DNA of 64,000 nucleotides from Buxus sempervirens (GCA_947561395.2 OX387182.1:56753283-56817282), one strand, 5' to 3'; shown: positions 46,084 to 61,200, counted from the stretch's first letter. The notes: generated from the letters alone by a model not told the origin. Translations and numbers: made by a program.

Positions 46084-47495
46084 GCCTTCAGCGTAGGATA
46101 CATGGGACTCGAACGTTGCATACATGAGACTCGAGCTAGGTTACATAGGACTCAAGCACATCAATATGGGACTCAAGCTATTTTATTGAGGACTCGAGCG
46201 TATCATACGTGGGACTCGAGCTATTTTATTGAGGACTCGAGCGTAGCATACATGGGACTCGAGCGTATCATACGTGGGACTCGAGCTATTTTATTGAGGA
46301 CTCGAGCGTAGCATACATGGGACTCGAGCGTATCATACGTGGGACTCGAGCTATTTTATTGAGGACTTGAGCGTAGCATACGTGGGACTCGAGCTATTTT
46401 ATTGAGGACTCGAGCGTAACATACATGGGACTTGAGCGTATCATACGTGGGACTCGAACTATTTTATTGAGGACTCGAGCGTAGCATACATGGGACTCGA
46501 GTGTATCATACGTGGGACTCGAGCTAGTTTACGTAGGACTCAAGCGCATCAATATGGGACACAAGCTATTTTATTGAGGACTCAAGTATAGCATACATGG
46601 GACTCGAGTGTATCATACGTGGGACTCGAGCTATTTTATTGAAGACTCGAGCGTAGCATACATGGGATTTGAGCGTATCATATGTGGGACTCGAGTTATT
46701 TTATTGAGGACTCGAGCGTAGCATACATGGGACTCGAGCGTATCATATGTGGGACTTGAGCTATTTTATTGAGGACTCGAGCGTTGCATACATGGGACTC
46801 GAGTGTATCATACGTGGGACTCGAGCTAGTTTACGTAAGACTCAAGCGCATCAATATGGGACACAAGCTATTTTATTGAGGACTCGAGTATAGCATACAT
46901 GGGACTCGAGCGTATCATACGTGGGACTCAAGCTATTTTATTGAAGACTTGAGCGTATCATATGTGGGACTCGAGCTATTTTATTGAGGACTCAAGCGTC
47001 ACATACATGGGATTTGAGCGTATCATACGTGATACTTGAGCTAGTTTACGTAGGACTCAAGCGCATTAATATGGGACTCAAGCTATTTTACTGAGGACTC
47101 GAGCGTAGCATACATGGGACTCGAGTGTATCATACGTGAGACTCAAGCTAGTTTACGTAGGATTCAAGCGCATCAATATGGGACTCGAGCTATTTTATTA
47201 AGGACTCAAGCGTAGGATATATGGGACTCGAGAGTAGCATACATGGGACTCAAGCTAATTTACATAGGACTCAAGCGTATCAATATGGGACTCAAGCTAT
47301 TTTATTTAGGACTCGAGCATAGCATAGATGGGACTCAAGCGTATCATACATGGGACAGAAGCGTATCATACATGGGACCTGCGCTACTTTACGTTGGATT
47401 GAGCGCGTCAAACATGGGACTCAAGCTACTTTAAGTTCAACTCAAGCATAGCATAAATGGGACTCAAGTGTAGCATACATGGGATTCGAGCGTAA
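46084..47495. repeat. CTCGAG minisatellite, about 1.4 kb
   Basis: The basic unit is 20-23 bp: GGGACTCGAG followed by one of a few spacers (CGTATCATACGT, CTATTTTATTGA, CGTAGCATACAT, CTAGTTTACGTA). Three units commonly form a 65-bp higher-order repeat. More than 60 units; the edges are more diverged than the centre. Frames through it are incidental. Confidence 0.9.
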
Positions 47496-47829
47496 CAATC
47501 TGAATCATTCTTCACTATTTGACGAGCTAGGACGTGAGTAGAGGCTATCAATGTAATTTCCACAAAGACAAGTTTGACAATCATACAATCCTTTAAAATG
47601 ATTAAAATATCAAAATTTTGGTGTTAAATAAAGGAAAAAATTGACAAAGTGACAAATATTGAATGGCTCATAGATGATTGAACTTCATTTGCAGACAACT
47701 GAGTCCACAAGGATGTAGATATAACTGTAGAAATATGAACCACAGGTGAATCAGGTTAAAATCTCAATATGGCATTCATTTTGGACTTGATATGACTGAC
47801 AGAAAACTATTAGCAGAATGTAAGTGTAC

Positions 47830-47920
47830 CGTGGCCATCTGCTTTTGAAACATAGCCCCGTTGTAGCCGCTGAGATAAATATGTTGCATTATGTGCAGCA
47901 AATTCCTTGGATTCTTCCAT
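47830..47920 (-). other. Exon-like segment, parent unknown
   Basis: The minus strand reads TTTGCTTTGTATAG, then a 91-bp open segment encoding MEESKEFAAHNATYLSQRLQ and RGYVSKADGH, then GTACACTT. Acceptor and donor are well formed. I do not recognise the parent; another captured exon is likely. Confidence 0.4.
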
Positions 47921-49084
47921 CTATACAAAGCAAAAGGAGATGTAAGGGAAGGATAATGAGACAGTAAAATGTAATACCACATTACTATCTTTTATAGTGT
48001 AGACAAGTGAAAGTTAATCATGAATTCACTTTATGGCATCTCAAAGTTCAGAGCTAAATCATAATCATAAGCGACACGATCTTGTTACAACAAAGCATAA
48101 AAAAATATACAAAAAGCCTCAAAACAGAAATAAGGAAGAGGATTTGCCAGATATAAGTTTATATATAAGAACATGCCCAACTGAATAAGATTGTCAGCAT
48201 CAAAATCTGCTCATCATACAATAGTAGCTTGATCCAGATAACAAATCTCTTCCAAAAAGATTAACGAAACAAGCTGAACAAGCCAAGGATTTCTTTTCAA
48301 TATTCCTATTCATTCTATTTATAAGCTGCCCATATTATTGCTCCTTCACTGATACACAAATTTAATAGAGAAAGGTGAAATTCATGGGGCTTTAAACTCG
48401 ACCAAGCAGCCATTTAAATATATCAATTCTCACATGTGAACATAGAATTAATTTGATTAACTGTAATGCAAAGGGACAAATAGGAGAAGCCAAAACTGAA
48501 AAACAAATCAATATATAGAATCTACGACCTCCATGGTCATGACACTTCAAGGTAGGGGTAAGAAAACCTCAACCTCCTCACAAGACATTTTTCTTCTTTT
48601 CTGTCCACTTGTTGATAATGTTCTTTTCCCATTGACAACAAAACCCACCATTTAAATCCTAATAAATTCAAATCAAAATAATTATAATCATTTTCCAAAA
48701 TGAGTCTACAATTTGACATATATTATCATAACATCAAGATATGGAAAGATCACATTAAGAGTTTCCCACGTCAAGTAGGAGCCAAAGACTCAAATGAGAC
48801 AGAATCCTTACCAAGTATTTACATAATTGTTTCAGGATCACCTAATGTTTAAATCAGCTATTCCGGCACTAGATAGCGGTCATTGGAGAAATTCCCTCCA
48901 GGACAAATTGAAGTTCCTAGTAAAGCTTACCATGATTGATGCATTTTCGACATACACCATCAATTATTCTTTCTGTAGTTTATTGGCCCCAAAATGAGTA
49001 TCACTCCGAGTAAAAGCATGTGGCAAAGAACTTATCATTTACTAAGCCATCCTCTCAAAATGCCCTAACCACGAAAAGGGATTA

Positions 49085-49375
<291 letters not shown>

Positions 49376-50199
49376 TTATGCAAAAGGTACTTTAATGGTG
49401 GAAATCGAATAGAATAATCTCGATGAAGAAAATATATATAAAATAAATATTTTTTGGTACCTGAGTTGTCGCATCTAACAACAAGGATTCGATGATGCCG
49501 CGAAATGTAGAGATTGAGCAGCGGAGCTAAGGCGGAGTATTTCTGGTACCAATCAAAGGGGGAGCGATGTTGATGCAACGTTGAGGTCGGTGAAGAGCAA
49601 TGTTGATGAACAGAAGGAAAGCGAAAAGGGATCACCTTCGTCGGAAAAATTGCTAGAGGAGAAGAGAAAAACGGGGTCGTCTTCGTCGGAGAGAAATCGC
49701 CCTTTGCATTTTTTTTTAGATGATGAACGAAATGGAGAAGCTCCTTTTTCCCCCCTTTTAACCAGGGGTATTTTGGCCATTCAAGATGGTACAAACCCTA
49801 AGTGACCCTTCATCGGAATTATTCCTGTAAAGTGGCATGTTTGTGTAATTTGCCATCTTATTGGCATGTTTTTGTAATAATGGCTGTAAAGTAGCCCTTT
49901 TTTCGTAATTTTCCCTTAAGGGGGACTTCTACGGATGTATTACCCAAAAAAAAAAAAAAAAGGGTGTACATGTAATGCTTGTTTAATGTAAGATATATAC
50001 AAAATTTCTATGAAAGAAAAAAACGGAAAACGCTTAGCACGTCCGAATACCTGCGTGAAAGCTACGAGGGATGAATGCTTTCGGCTAGCTTTCTCTTATT
50101 TTCATACAAAAACACATGCCAGTGTTCGCTTTCTATATAACAGAACCGGTGATAGTCATGTTATTCATTACATGAGCATCTGTAGTGAGCAGTGACAGG

Positions 50200-51420
50200 T
50201 CTGTTACTCTATTTCGTCTGTTACTCTACTTCTCATATACTTCAGGAGCTTCCTGAAAGCTTGATAGGTGCAGTTGACGCAACTTATATATGCCGAGGTT
50301 GTAAGTGGTTGTGAGGCGAGCTTCATAGGTGCAGTTGACGATGCACGCCACGTGCTCGACGATTTGTCAACGTAAGATTCACAGAAGATTCCTTGTGAAA
50401 TGGAGACTGAGTTTGAGGGGTTAAAAAATAGGTGTGTAACTTCTTGGCACTTCTATGTTTACTTGCATTCTGGGTTTCAAATAAATAATAAAATGAAGGA
50501 TATTGCAGACGTATTGGATGAGATGGCAGCATATGCGTTTAGTTTCCGCTTTAGGGTAATGGAAGTACATTTGAGAATTGATAATAGAGAGAGGGAGCAG
50601 ACTCACTTCTGTTTGGAGATATTGAGAGTGATCAAAAGGGATGGGGATGAAGGATATTTAACTTCAAATGATTGGGAGATGGTTTTAGCTATTCTCATTT
50701 TTGGCATGGGAGGTCTTGGGAAGATGACAGTAATCTGGGTTTATGTCTCTGACAATCTTGATTCGTTTTTTATCTATTCTTGTTGTTGTTACGGGAGGTC
50801 TTGGGAAGATAACAAGAATCTGGGTTTATGTCTCTGACAATCTTGATTCAAGATATTTTATTAAGGCATGTGGTGGTATAAAAAATAAAGTTTTTGCAGC
50901 CATCAGTTTTCAAGATGAAAACTAAAGTGTCATTAGATATCTAGCTACAATCATTTGCCATTATATTTGTATTTGTTAAGTTTTTCCGAAGAATGAAATA
51001 TAGATGGCACAAGATGTGGAAGCAGAAGTACCTTTGTAAATAACTAGTGAAGTTTCCAATTTCATCTTACTTGGTGATTGTCTTGTCATTTTACTTTTTT
51101 TTTTCTAAGGGATGGAAAGATATTATCTCCAAGTTTGTTTATGACTCTCTATATTAGAAAACAAGTACAAAATGGAGGGGGCTTATATAGAAGGAGGAAA
51201 AAGAAAGGACAGGGAACGACATTTGTGATTGTAGAACAAGGGCTCATGAGTCAGTACAGTTTTAAGTGCTTTTGTATCTGTAATTGACTATGCAATAGGT
51301 CATTGGAAAGTTGTGATGTCTTTTTTTTCTTTTTATTTTTATTTACTTCAGTTGTTGGGAGATGGGGACTATTGTAATTTGATATTGGTTTTATTCTTTA
51401 TGATAAATTTTCTTCACATA
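50200..51420 (+). pseudogene. CC-NBS-LRR resistance gene relic 2
   Basis: The frame 50400-50837 has a coiled-coil segment (NKMKDIADVLDEMAAYAF), then GMGGLGKMTVIWVYVSDNLD, combining P-loop and RNBS-A-like words with the normal spacer deleted. A 75-bp tandem duplication repeats GGAGGTCTTGGGAAGAT ... GACAATCTTGATTC (50709 and 50790). No kinase-2 or LRR follows. It shares structure and trailing sequence with relic 1 at 25199-26560. Confidence 0.6.
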
Positions 51421-52249
51421 AATGCTACTTCTGATGTTATATTTTTTTTTTAAGTCAATATTTTATTAATTAAGAGTTAGCTTTAGTGATGTATTTTTGT
51501 TGTCTTCCTATTCCTCAAATAAGAGCAAGTTGTTACTGTGCAAAATTGTTTGTGACAATTGTCAAACATCCAATACCTATATGGAAATATGTTTTGAGAT
51601 AAAAAAAAAAAAAAGGAAAAATAATGGTAGCGGTAAGTTATTTTTTAACATTTGATTTATATGTTCCTCACCATTAATTCTGGATATCTATGTCAAATGG
51701 TAGGAATCAATACCATTAGACATCTAACCATTCAACAAATATTACTGATAAAAAAAAATTAGACAAATATTATTTTGTAAGGTAAATTTACAACTCCAAT
51801 ATGAAGTGCATTTGGTTTAGCTGGATTAAATGATGGTCGACCTTTTTTTTCTTGAGGAAACTTTGTAAAAGATGAGATAATTTATATCATCTCTCATCAC
51901 CAGGTTTACTTATGTTGATCTATTTAGCCTGTAGCTAAAAGACCTACTTTCTTATGATTACGAGGTTCATTTTATATGAAATCCAATCAGGGGAATTCAG
52001 CATCCCACCTTTTTTTTAACTATCCAAGGCTTTGATACATTTTGAAATCGAGAAATCTCTACTGGAGCTGCCCCATATTTGGATTGATGGTCGGTCTAGA
52101 TTGTAGTTCTTGTGGGGTTGTCATAAAAAAATATATATTTGTTCTTCACTTGCTGCTTTTTAAGTTATATTTCGGTGCTGATAGATACAGGTAAACTTGG
52201 GCATCTGAAAAGTCTTATAAAGTGGCAGATCTCATTTTTGCTTGTTCTC
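51421..52249 (+). other. Upstream region of the INTS9-like gene
   Basis: AT-rich; must contain the promoter and 5' untranslated region of the gene that starts at 52250. I see no single convincing TATA box. Confidence 0.3.
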
Positions 52250-55200
52250 ATGAAGCATGTAAGTCTCTCTCTCTCTCTCTCTTTCTCTCTTTCTCTCTCT
52301 CCTTCCCCAAAAGCATCCCTTTGTTTTGCATTCACTAGTTTCAACTTTTGTACAGACATGCTTGAGCAAAGGTGGAGGCTTCTACTTCCCACCATGTCAC
52401 ATAATAAATTTATGTGGTTTTCAAGTATTGATAGATTGCCCAATTGACCTGTCAGCTATCAGAATCTTCTCTCCAATTCCCACTGAGTCCTATCGAACTC
52501 CAGATATCGAAATTTCTGATACTTCAGTCCATAAATGTTCCAGCTTGGATTCTGGAGATCAAAAGAGGCGGAAAACAGAAAAAACACTTGAAGTGAATGA
52601 TCTAATATGTGCAGAGCCATGGTACAAAACTGTCAAGAGCTTGCACTTGTGGGATGTTACTTTCATTGATGTTGTCTTAATTTCTAGTCCAATGGGCATG
52701 CTTGGGTTGCCGTTTCTTACTCGAAATAACAATTTTTCTGCTAAGGTAATCAAACAGGAATCATTTTTTTTCTTTTCCATTTGCTCATCCGTGAATTTGG
52801 TTGAAATTGATTTTGATCGGGTTGTATTTTTGGGTATAAATGACCAAGTCAGGTTTTTGCCACTCAAGCAACAGCAAGACTTGGGCAGCTCATGATGGAG
52901 GATCTTGTTTCAATGCATATGGAATTTATGCAATTTTATGGACCTGAAGAGTCTGGATGCCCTCAGTGGATGAAATGGGAAGAGCTAGGATTGCTTCCAT
53001 CACCATTGAGGGAGATAGCATCGGGCAATGATGGGTCAGAGGTGGGCAGCTGGTTTCCGTTGTATAGGTAATTTTCCAATGCATTTGTTAGTCTATGAAA
53101 TTTTGTGTCTTGTATTATTTGATGCACTTTTCCACCTAAAAGACAGTATGTAACCTTGTAATACTTTGAATAACAAAATTATCTTGTAGACTAATGATGC
53201 ACCTATTTGAAAGTGGTTACATCTGTTTATGTACTTTATTATTTGAGTAATTAGATTTTATGATGCATTCCTGGAGTTAATTGAGTACAAGATTGCATCT
53301 GATGTCTAAAGTAACAGTATGCTATGTGATAAAAAGTACATTTGGTAACCGAATAACACTACTGGATGGTGTGTGGTTACATAGGTTCTGAAAGGTTTGT
53401 TCTGATCCTTTGATGATATGATTTCGTAGTTAAGTTATAACTATATTGTTTTTTCAAAAGGGTTTTTAAAGAACCCACTTTTCCCATAATATTTCTAGTG
53501 TTCTGTAATATGTGTACTTAAAAAAAGAACTAAGAAAGTATTTAAGCTGGTAGCACTTGTAACGGAAAATCTCCTTGAGTAGAGACAGTTCAGACATGAT
53601 GGTGGCCCGTATTTCCTTTATTTATTTTTTTGCTTCATTTTCCTTGTCTTGTTTTCTGATTCGATTGATCTACACTTCCCCCATTCCTGAAGGCTTGAAA
53701 TGAATAATGAATGCTTAGTTTGCTCTGTCATATCAAAATAGAGTGCAAAACCAAAATGAATTGAATGTTCTTGAATTTAGCAGAGACTGAAATGAGAATG
53801 ACTTCTGATTATTGTTTCTCTAAGTCTTCCATATCTCATGGAATGTGATAAAGTTCTCAACAGAATGATAAAAAATTTTTGCATTCTGTGGTTAAATTGA
53901 TTGTATGGAAGGGAAAATGAAGTATATGTTTGGCCAAGATCAAGTTTTTAATGTAGTGCTGGGCCAGTAATTAGTTCTTCTACTGGTACACAGTTTGTGT
54001 ACAATGTAATCTCTTCTAATTATTTATAATATTAACCTTTGATTCCTGATCAAAAAAAAAAAGGATCAAGTTTTTAATGGAAAATGAAGTAGTATTCTTC
54101 AGTCCATCTTGATAAAATGAAATTAAAGAAAGAAAACAAAAATAGAAAATGAAAAGACGAAAAAGGAAAATAAAAATAAGTTAAACACTTAAGTCTTGTT
54201 TGTTCGAAAATGGAAAATATAAAAGGAAAAAAAATTCCTTTTGGAAAGTAGTGAGACAAAGTTCTTGTCAACTATGGTAATGGTATTTGGTGACAAACCA
54301 ATTGGTAGATGTTGCTTGGTGTCAGTGATGATAGGGGCAATGGAGGTGTAGGTGGTGGTAGTCTTGTACACGGTTGTTGGTGTTGATTGTACTAGTGGTT
54401 GTGGTTGTGATGTGTGGTGCTTTATATGGATAGTAATGATGGTTGTTGGTGGTGGGTCATGTGTGATTGTATTTGCAATCGGTATTGCTGGTAGGCAGTG
54501 TTGGTAGTGGTGAAGGTCAATTGTGGTGGGTGGTGGTGATATTAGTGACTATTGTAGGCTGTGGGGGCTGTAGTGTAACACCCCGATTCCCATTAGACAT
54601 GATATGGTGTGCTAGCGGCGCATTGGAACATTTATTAAGGCAAGTGGTCAACCAAAATTAACATTTCATAATTAATGAACCAGCATAAATTGAAAGTTTA
54701 TTAATCCAACCATGAAATACACCAATACTGTAAACAATAATAGTCAAAGATAAATGTTTCAGTGCAATCCCATTGAGATGGCACCCACAAAATAAAAGAA
54801 AATAAAATTTAATAATTTAAAACAAGATCTCTAATTATGTGGTTCCTCAGTTGGAACTTGGCTCCTGCAGCTATGGCGTGGGTAATATGGGGTGAAAGGA
54901 ACAGAGGAATTTTTAAGAATTTGGAAAGCAAAGAGTCAACGTTGGAGCGAGCTATGTTGAGGTTGATGCATAGTTGGTTGCTAGGCCAACCGGCAGGAGT
55001 TAACATTTCCATTGAGGACTTTTTGTTATGTAATAGTTTTTTTGATCTGAGTGGTAGGGTTTGAAGGTTACCGGAAGAGTTTGAGTCTTTCCTTGGTCTA
55101 GTTGAGTTTTTTTCTGATCTGAGTCAGTTGTAGTTTAGATGTCCTGGTACACAGTCTGTGTACTTGTATAATTTTCTAACAATATATATAATATCCATTA

Positions 55201-58200
55201 ATTACTGATAAAAACAAATTATGTGGTTTCTCTACATAATCATTCAAATGTAACAAATGATCAAACTAGTTGTCCCTTCTTGGAGGTTAATTCCAATTCA
55301 CACCTGAAAAATGTAACCCAAAAAGAACTATGCTTAAGTAGAGAGGTGTTATTACCCTCCAATGTAACCCAAAAGTTAAAACTAATAGTTTTAACTTTTG
55401 CATCTCTCATGTTCGTAGCTTAAATTGTGCTTGTTGTGGCCTTTAGATCGACTCCAATTTCAACATTTTTGCTTGGAATTGGTTTTCTGCTTGAGTCGGT
55501 ATGTCCATTTCAGCCACTAGCTTTTAAAAACTGATTTTCTGAACCTGGCCGCTGCACTCGCTATGTACTTTATGCACATGTATTATTCATGAAAAATTAA
55601 AAAAAAAATAAAATGAAAGAGGGGAAAAAAATGTCAAGGAACTTATTTCATTATATGTTAACCAGACAGCTCTTTTGGCTTTGAACTCATTGTGCTATAT
55701 GTTAGCCTAATGGAATCAGAAAACCTTTAAAAATTAATTACCAAATGAGATCAAGGAAATTGGTTCTCTGAGTGAATTCCTAATCCAGAATGAATGCCAA
55801 ATGAGGTCTGAGTTTTAAAACCATGGTCTCAAATTTTTTTTCACCCAGCTTTTTGTTCTGTATATGGTAGCTGTCCTATTTTGTTGCCCAACATTCTGCT
55901 CTATATAGCGTAGAAATCTGAATGGTTATCTGAATTGCCTTTCAGCTCTAATGGAATATGGTAGTCAATTAGTGTTTTTAAGAGTGCCTCACTGCTAACC
56001 CATCCAGATCTATGATACGCAACATCATTATCAATATCCCTTCCTCTTATGAGAAGTTTTGGCAAGGTTTCATGCTATCTGCCACCATGATGCAATACTC
56101 CTCCTGAACCTAGGGTTAGGATTATTGACAATGTACAAAAGATATATCAACCAAAAGAAATATTGGGAGAGTTACAATATTTCTCTGGTATTTATGTGTG
56201 GATATTTATGTCTATAATGTGTATATATAATTATGTTTCTGTGTGTGTGTGTGTAAATTTGAGTTGAGGTTAAAGAGAAATGGAATGCTTAATTCTCATA
56301 TCAAAGCTGTATATTTTACATTTATGGATTGATTTGTTCCTGAGTGAAAGGAACTGGCCAAACATAATGGGGAATTAGGCATTAATCCAAGTTCAGACTG
56401 GGAGACCTTTTGTTCTTAGCCAATTTATGCATTCAATAAGCCTTTTAAATTTTAGAGTATATGGCGTCGTGGGCCTAAATTTTCTTACTACCATTAAAAT
56501 ATAGGAATTTTAACCATAAGTTGGTTTCGTGCTTTCCCAATAGCTTTACACCCTAAAGGCTTGTCAATAGGTGGAACCGAACAAATCTTTTGGGATGATT
56601 GAAGAGAAGACGGGGTAATTTTGGGGAGCAAGTTGGACTTGAAGAATGGAAACCTTAGTGTCCTCTCTAGTTTCAGAGAAGAAGAGCTTCAACAATAACT
56701 CATGAACCTGCTTTTTCAACAGGTTAGATGGATGCAAAAGTTGGTGTAGTAGAAGCTTTTTTGACACCATCATTGTATATAATGTATTCTTTGCTTATAT
56801 AGGCTATTTGTTTTTCAAATTCATAGACTACTGTGGACTTGGGAGACATATCACTAGAAGAAGCAAACACTGTTTCATATACTTATTTTTTGTGAAGTTT
56901 TCTGCCACCCTCTTTTGAATTATCATTCATAACATTCTGATTGTAACTTCTGTTATTTGAAGACGTAATAAGCGATTTGTCTCAGTGCAGCAGATATGAA
57001 GGATTGCATACAGAAAGTCCAGGCTCTGAAATATGCTGAAGAAGCATGTTACAATGGGATTTTGAACATACAAGCATTAAGCTCTGGTGTAGAAATAGGC
57101 TCTTCTAACTGGACGATAAATGGTCCACAAAGACGGGTTGCCTATGTGTCAAGCTCCATCTTCGAATCTACTCATGCAATGAATTTCAATTACCATTCTC
57201 TTCAAGCGAGTGACCTTATTTTATTTTCAGATTTCTCGGCCTTGCATAGCACAACGGATATTAGTACGGATGCTAATTGCTCAGCCATCAGGTATATTGT
57301 TTTTTTTCCCCTTTGTGTTTCAACTGGGGATCTTCATGTTAATATAACTTGTTCAATATTATATCTTATAATAATTATTATTTTATGTTGTAACTCTTCC
57401 TATTATTTAAATTTGGCAGTGATGAAAAGGAGGAAACAATAAAATCCTTACATAATACTGATGAGAGTTTGGAGGAGATGGAGAAGTTGGCTTTCTTATG
57501 CTCCTGTATCATAGATTCTGTTAAAGAAGGAGGTTCCGTCCTCATTCCTATTGGTAGGGTTGGAATTGTCTTAGAGTTTCTGGAGCAGGTTTCACTATGC
57601 CTAGAATCCTCAAGTATGAAGGTATATAGTCCTCCCCCTCCCCATGCACTGATAAGTGTCAAGTAGATACCTTCCATATGGCTTGAGAGTTCAATGAATT
57701 GATCATGAGTTCATCTTTGAAATACCAATCTGGAATGTGAAAATTGTCAGTTGACAAAAGCTTTACAATTTTACACTGATTAATGGTGAAAGGTGATCAT
57801 ATGAACGTTTCAAAATTTTTTCTTTTTCATTTATTTGCATGTCCATTTTGCTTTTAGTTTTTAGTATAAACTTTGTTTGTTTGTTTGTTTTTTTTTTTTT
57901 TTGATTGGAAATAATTATTGTATAAATTAATACATGAATAATCTTTGGGCCAAACCCCGTGTACATAAAGAGCACAGTAGACTGGTGACAGCAAACAAGT
58001 ATTTGCCAAGGTGTTTGCAAGCTACGCCCAACCTAATTTACTTCAGAACCCATGATTCATCCCAATGCCTATGGCTGCATTATGCTTCACTCCTCTGAAT
58101 TCAGGGAGATAGCAACATTGAAGGTTCCACCATCAAATTTTTTGAACTAAAAATTCTCCAATTTTTCCCGTTCATTTTTGTGGAAAATGGTAAGTATATT

Positions 58201-61200
58201 CCAAATGTAATAGTTACAAGTATAGGCTGTACAATTCTAAATAATCAGCCAACATGGCTGATGACCTGTCTAGAAGACAAGATTAAAACCATAAAAGGCT
58301 ATACAGTTCTATGCTCTTCAACACTCCTCTTGAAAACCCAAAAGAACAAAACCAGAATTGGATTTAAGCCGTGCTTATATTTCCCAGGCTGCTCTTAAGC
58401 GTCGACACCAGTTGAAGGTCCCACCTTGAGGATAATTCTCTGTTCGATGATCTTCCACGCTATAGCCTTTATAAGAAAATCGAGCCTTGACGTCAAAGAC
58501 TATTCTCTTAATGATATTTGACGGAGGAAGAAATTGATTCTTAAAAACTCATCGATTTCTCTCAATCCAGATATGGTAAATAGCAGCTGAAAACGAGCAT
58601 CTTCTTATTATAGCTGGAAATCCATCTCCCCTTAATATGGATGATGCCTAATGAATCTTCTCAGCCCATGGAAGGATAATATGAGCTAGGCTGCATCTTC
58701 GTAGTAGCTGTTCCCACACCTCACCAGCATCGTAACATAGTTACAAGCAAAGAAAAGATGAGAAGTTGATTCTGCACTTTGCTGGCAGAACAGACAACAA
58801 GGTCTTACTTGGAAATTTAGTTTAGCAAGCATATCCATAGTCTTCAGTCCTCCTTTGATCGCCAACCATAGAACAAAAGAATGGCGAGGAATGTTTCTAG
58901 ATAACCATACCAAGCTAGCCAATGAAGCTTCAGGTTGATTAGGCTGAGGATCATTACCTTATCACTTGCTTACCCTCGCATTTTTTCTCTTGCTCGTTAC
59001 CCTCAAGCCTTTGTGTCTGATGTCCTTTCTTGGTCTTCTTGTGGGCTCTCTTGGAACCTTCATCTCCGTAGAGATCTTAGACCGGCTGAGGCTGAGGATG
59101 TTGCCTCTCTTCTTGATTGTCTTAGGGATGTTGTTGTTGATCAATCTAGTCCTGATAAAGTTGTATGGTCGGCCTCCCCATCAGGGTCTTTCTCTTCAAA
59201 GTCATTCTTTAACATTCTTCGCCCTAGGGGATTGGATCCTTCTCCTCCCTTTTCAGTATCTCGATTATGGAAACCTAAAGTTCCTCTTAGGATTATGGCG
59301 TTTTTGTGGACAGTACTTCTTTACAGGATTAACACAGCCGACTGGATCCAAAGGAGGTGGAGGAAGATGGCCTTATCCCCTTACGTCTATGTTCTATGCA
59401 TGGAGGATGGGGAAAGCATAGACCACATTTCCTTGGAGTGCCGTTTTGCGTGGTCCATATGGTCGAGCCTTCTTAGCATCATTGGGACATCATGGGTTAT
59501 GCTAAGTTTTATCATCCAGTTGCTTGACCAGTGGTGCTTTAGAGGTCTTGAAAGGAAAGGGCAAATCATGTACAAAGTAGCTTTCCACTCAGTGGTGTGG
59601 CATATATGGCTAGAGAGGAACCACAGGATTTTTCAGGATTGGAAGAGTGACTGTTGAGCATGTGGTGGAGGGTATTCTGGCAGCAATAGTTGCATGGGTG
59701 TCAGTCCAGCCTGAGTTTGGTGGATTGGGCATATCAAAGATTGTTAGGGATTGGCATACTTGTTGTTTCCCATCTCTTCAGTAGTTGTAGGTTCTCTAGT
59801 GCTCTCATTTCTCATGGGTCCACTACTTTAAATTGTATTCTCTTTATCCTTTATTTATAATATATTCTTCGTTACTCACCCAATAAAAAAAAACATTTAG
59901 CAGAATGAGTTGCAAGTTGAAACCAGTGTTTGGTACATGTAGATAAAATGTGTCTTGATCAAGCAGAATGAGTTGCAAGTTGAAACCAGTGTTTGGTATA
60001 CATGTAGATAAAATGTGTCTTGATCAAGCTTGACATGTTAAGAAGCTTGCCACCTCTAATTATTTGTCTTGTTCACTAAAAGTTTGCCACTGAACCACCA
60101 AAAGAAAAAAGGTTGTTACGAAGTAATTTAATAATTGAATGTTGGGTTAGGAGTTTGCCTCTCAGTTGGAATGAGGGGGTCTCCCTTATTTTTGTTGATT
60201 TATCTCATGTTAAACAGAAAACACTGTTGCAGAAAGATATATTATGATATCATGTATTGTTCTATGTAACAACATATATTGATATATCATAGGATATTTT
60301 GTAAAATCATATATATTTTTTCTTTCATTTTATATTGATTCTCAGGGAAAGCAGATATATTGGGATAATATTGAGATATTTTTTTTACCATGTCCACCAT
60401 TGCAGCCTGCTAGAAATAATCTTTATTTAGCTATGTACCTTTACATTATTACTGACTTTATTTTGGTCCTTTTAAGTTGTTTGGTCGTGTCCTATGTAAT
60501 GAATGATATAAAGGATAGCCGGATATTAATAAACTGGACGTCAGTGGTATGCTCAAACAGGCAAGTTTGGAAATGGGCTATATTTATTGCATCTGCACTT
60601 GTTTTGAATTACTGAAACACTGGGGATAACATTTTGTAGAGGGAATCTCCATAATTATCTATTTCCCCTGGACAGCCTTATACAGAGTACTTAAAACGGA
60701 TATGTTCCAGAATCACTTCATACTTTTTTCGCTTCAATCTCACCAGTTGACATCCATTAGACAGCTTTATATAAAGTACTTAAAGCTTTCTTATAGTTTC
60801 TTAGATTATTTCACAAATGGGTTCTCATCATTTCCGCTCTGGAAATAAATTACATTCTCCCCCCCGGATGCTTCTTATACTGCTACCAAAGGTCACTTTG
60901 ATGGTGGATGCTCTTAAAAGATTCATCTTGAATATGAATATCCAGAAAAAAAGGAGATTATTAGCACGAAGCTGCAGCATTTTATCGAAGGGAACTCTTG
61001 GAGAGTGGAAAATGATAATCAAGAGGTGGTTGGCGTATACATAGGCTCAAAACTTTTTCTTCAAGTTTAATGAGAATCCTTTCTCCCATATTAACTTCAT
61101 CCTGAATTTGAGGTTTCTAAGGTTTTTGACCCCTAAAATTCTCTTATTTTCTTTTCTGCCACATTTTGTTGTCAAGGGAGTTTTATATTGCATAATTTCA

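Noticed and set aside
46084-47495. CRISPR array or coding repeat protein
   Set aside because: Plant context, units of only 20-23 bp without unique spacers; frames through the repeat simply translate the minisatellite.
58935-59657. Stand-alone 240-residue host protein
   Set aside because: It has the zf-RVT/C-terminal signature of LINE ORF2 and a 3' poly(A) tail, inside an intron.
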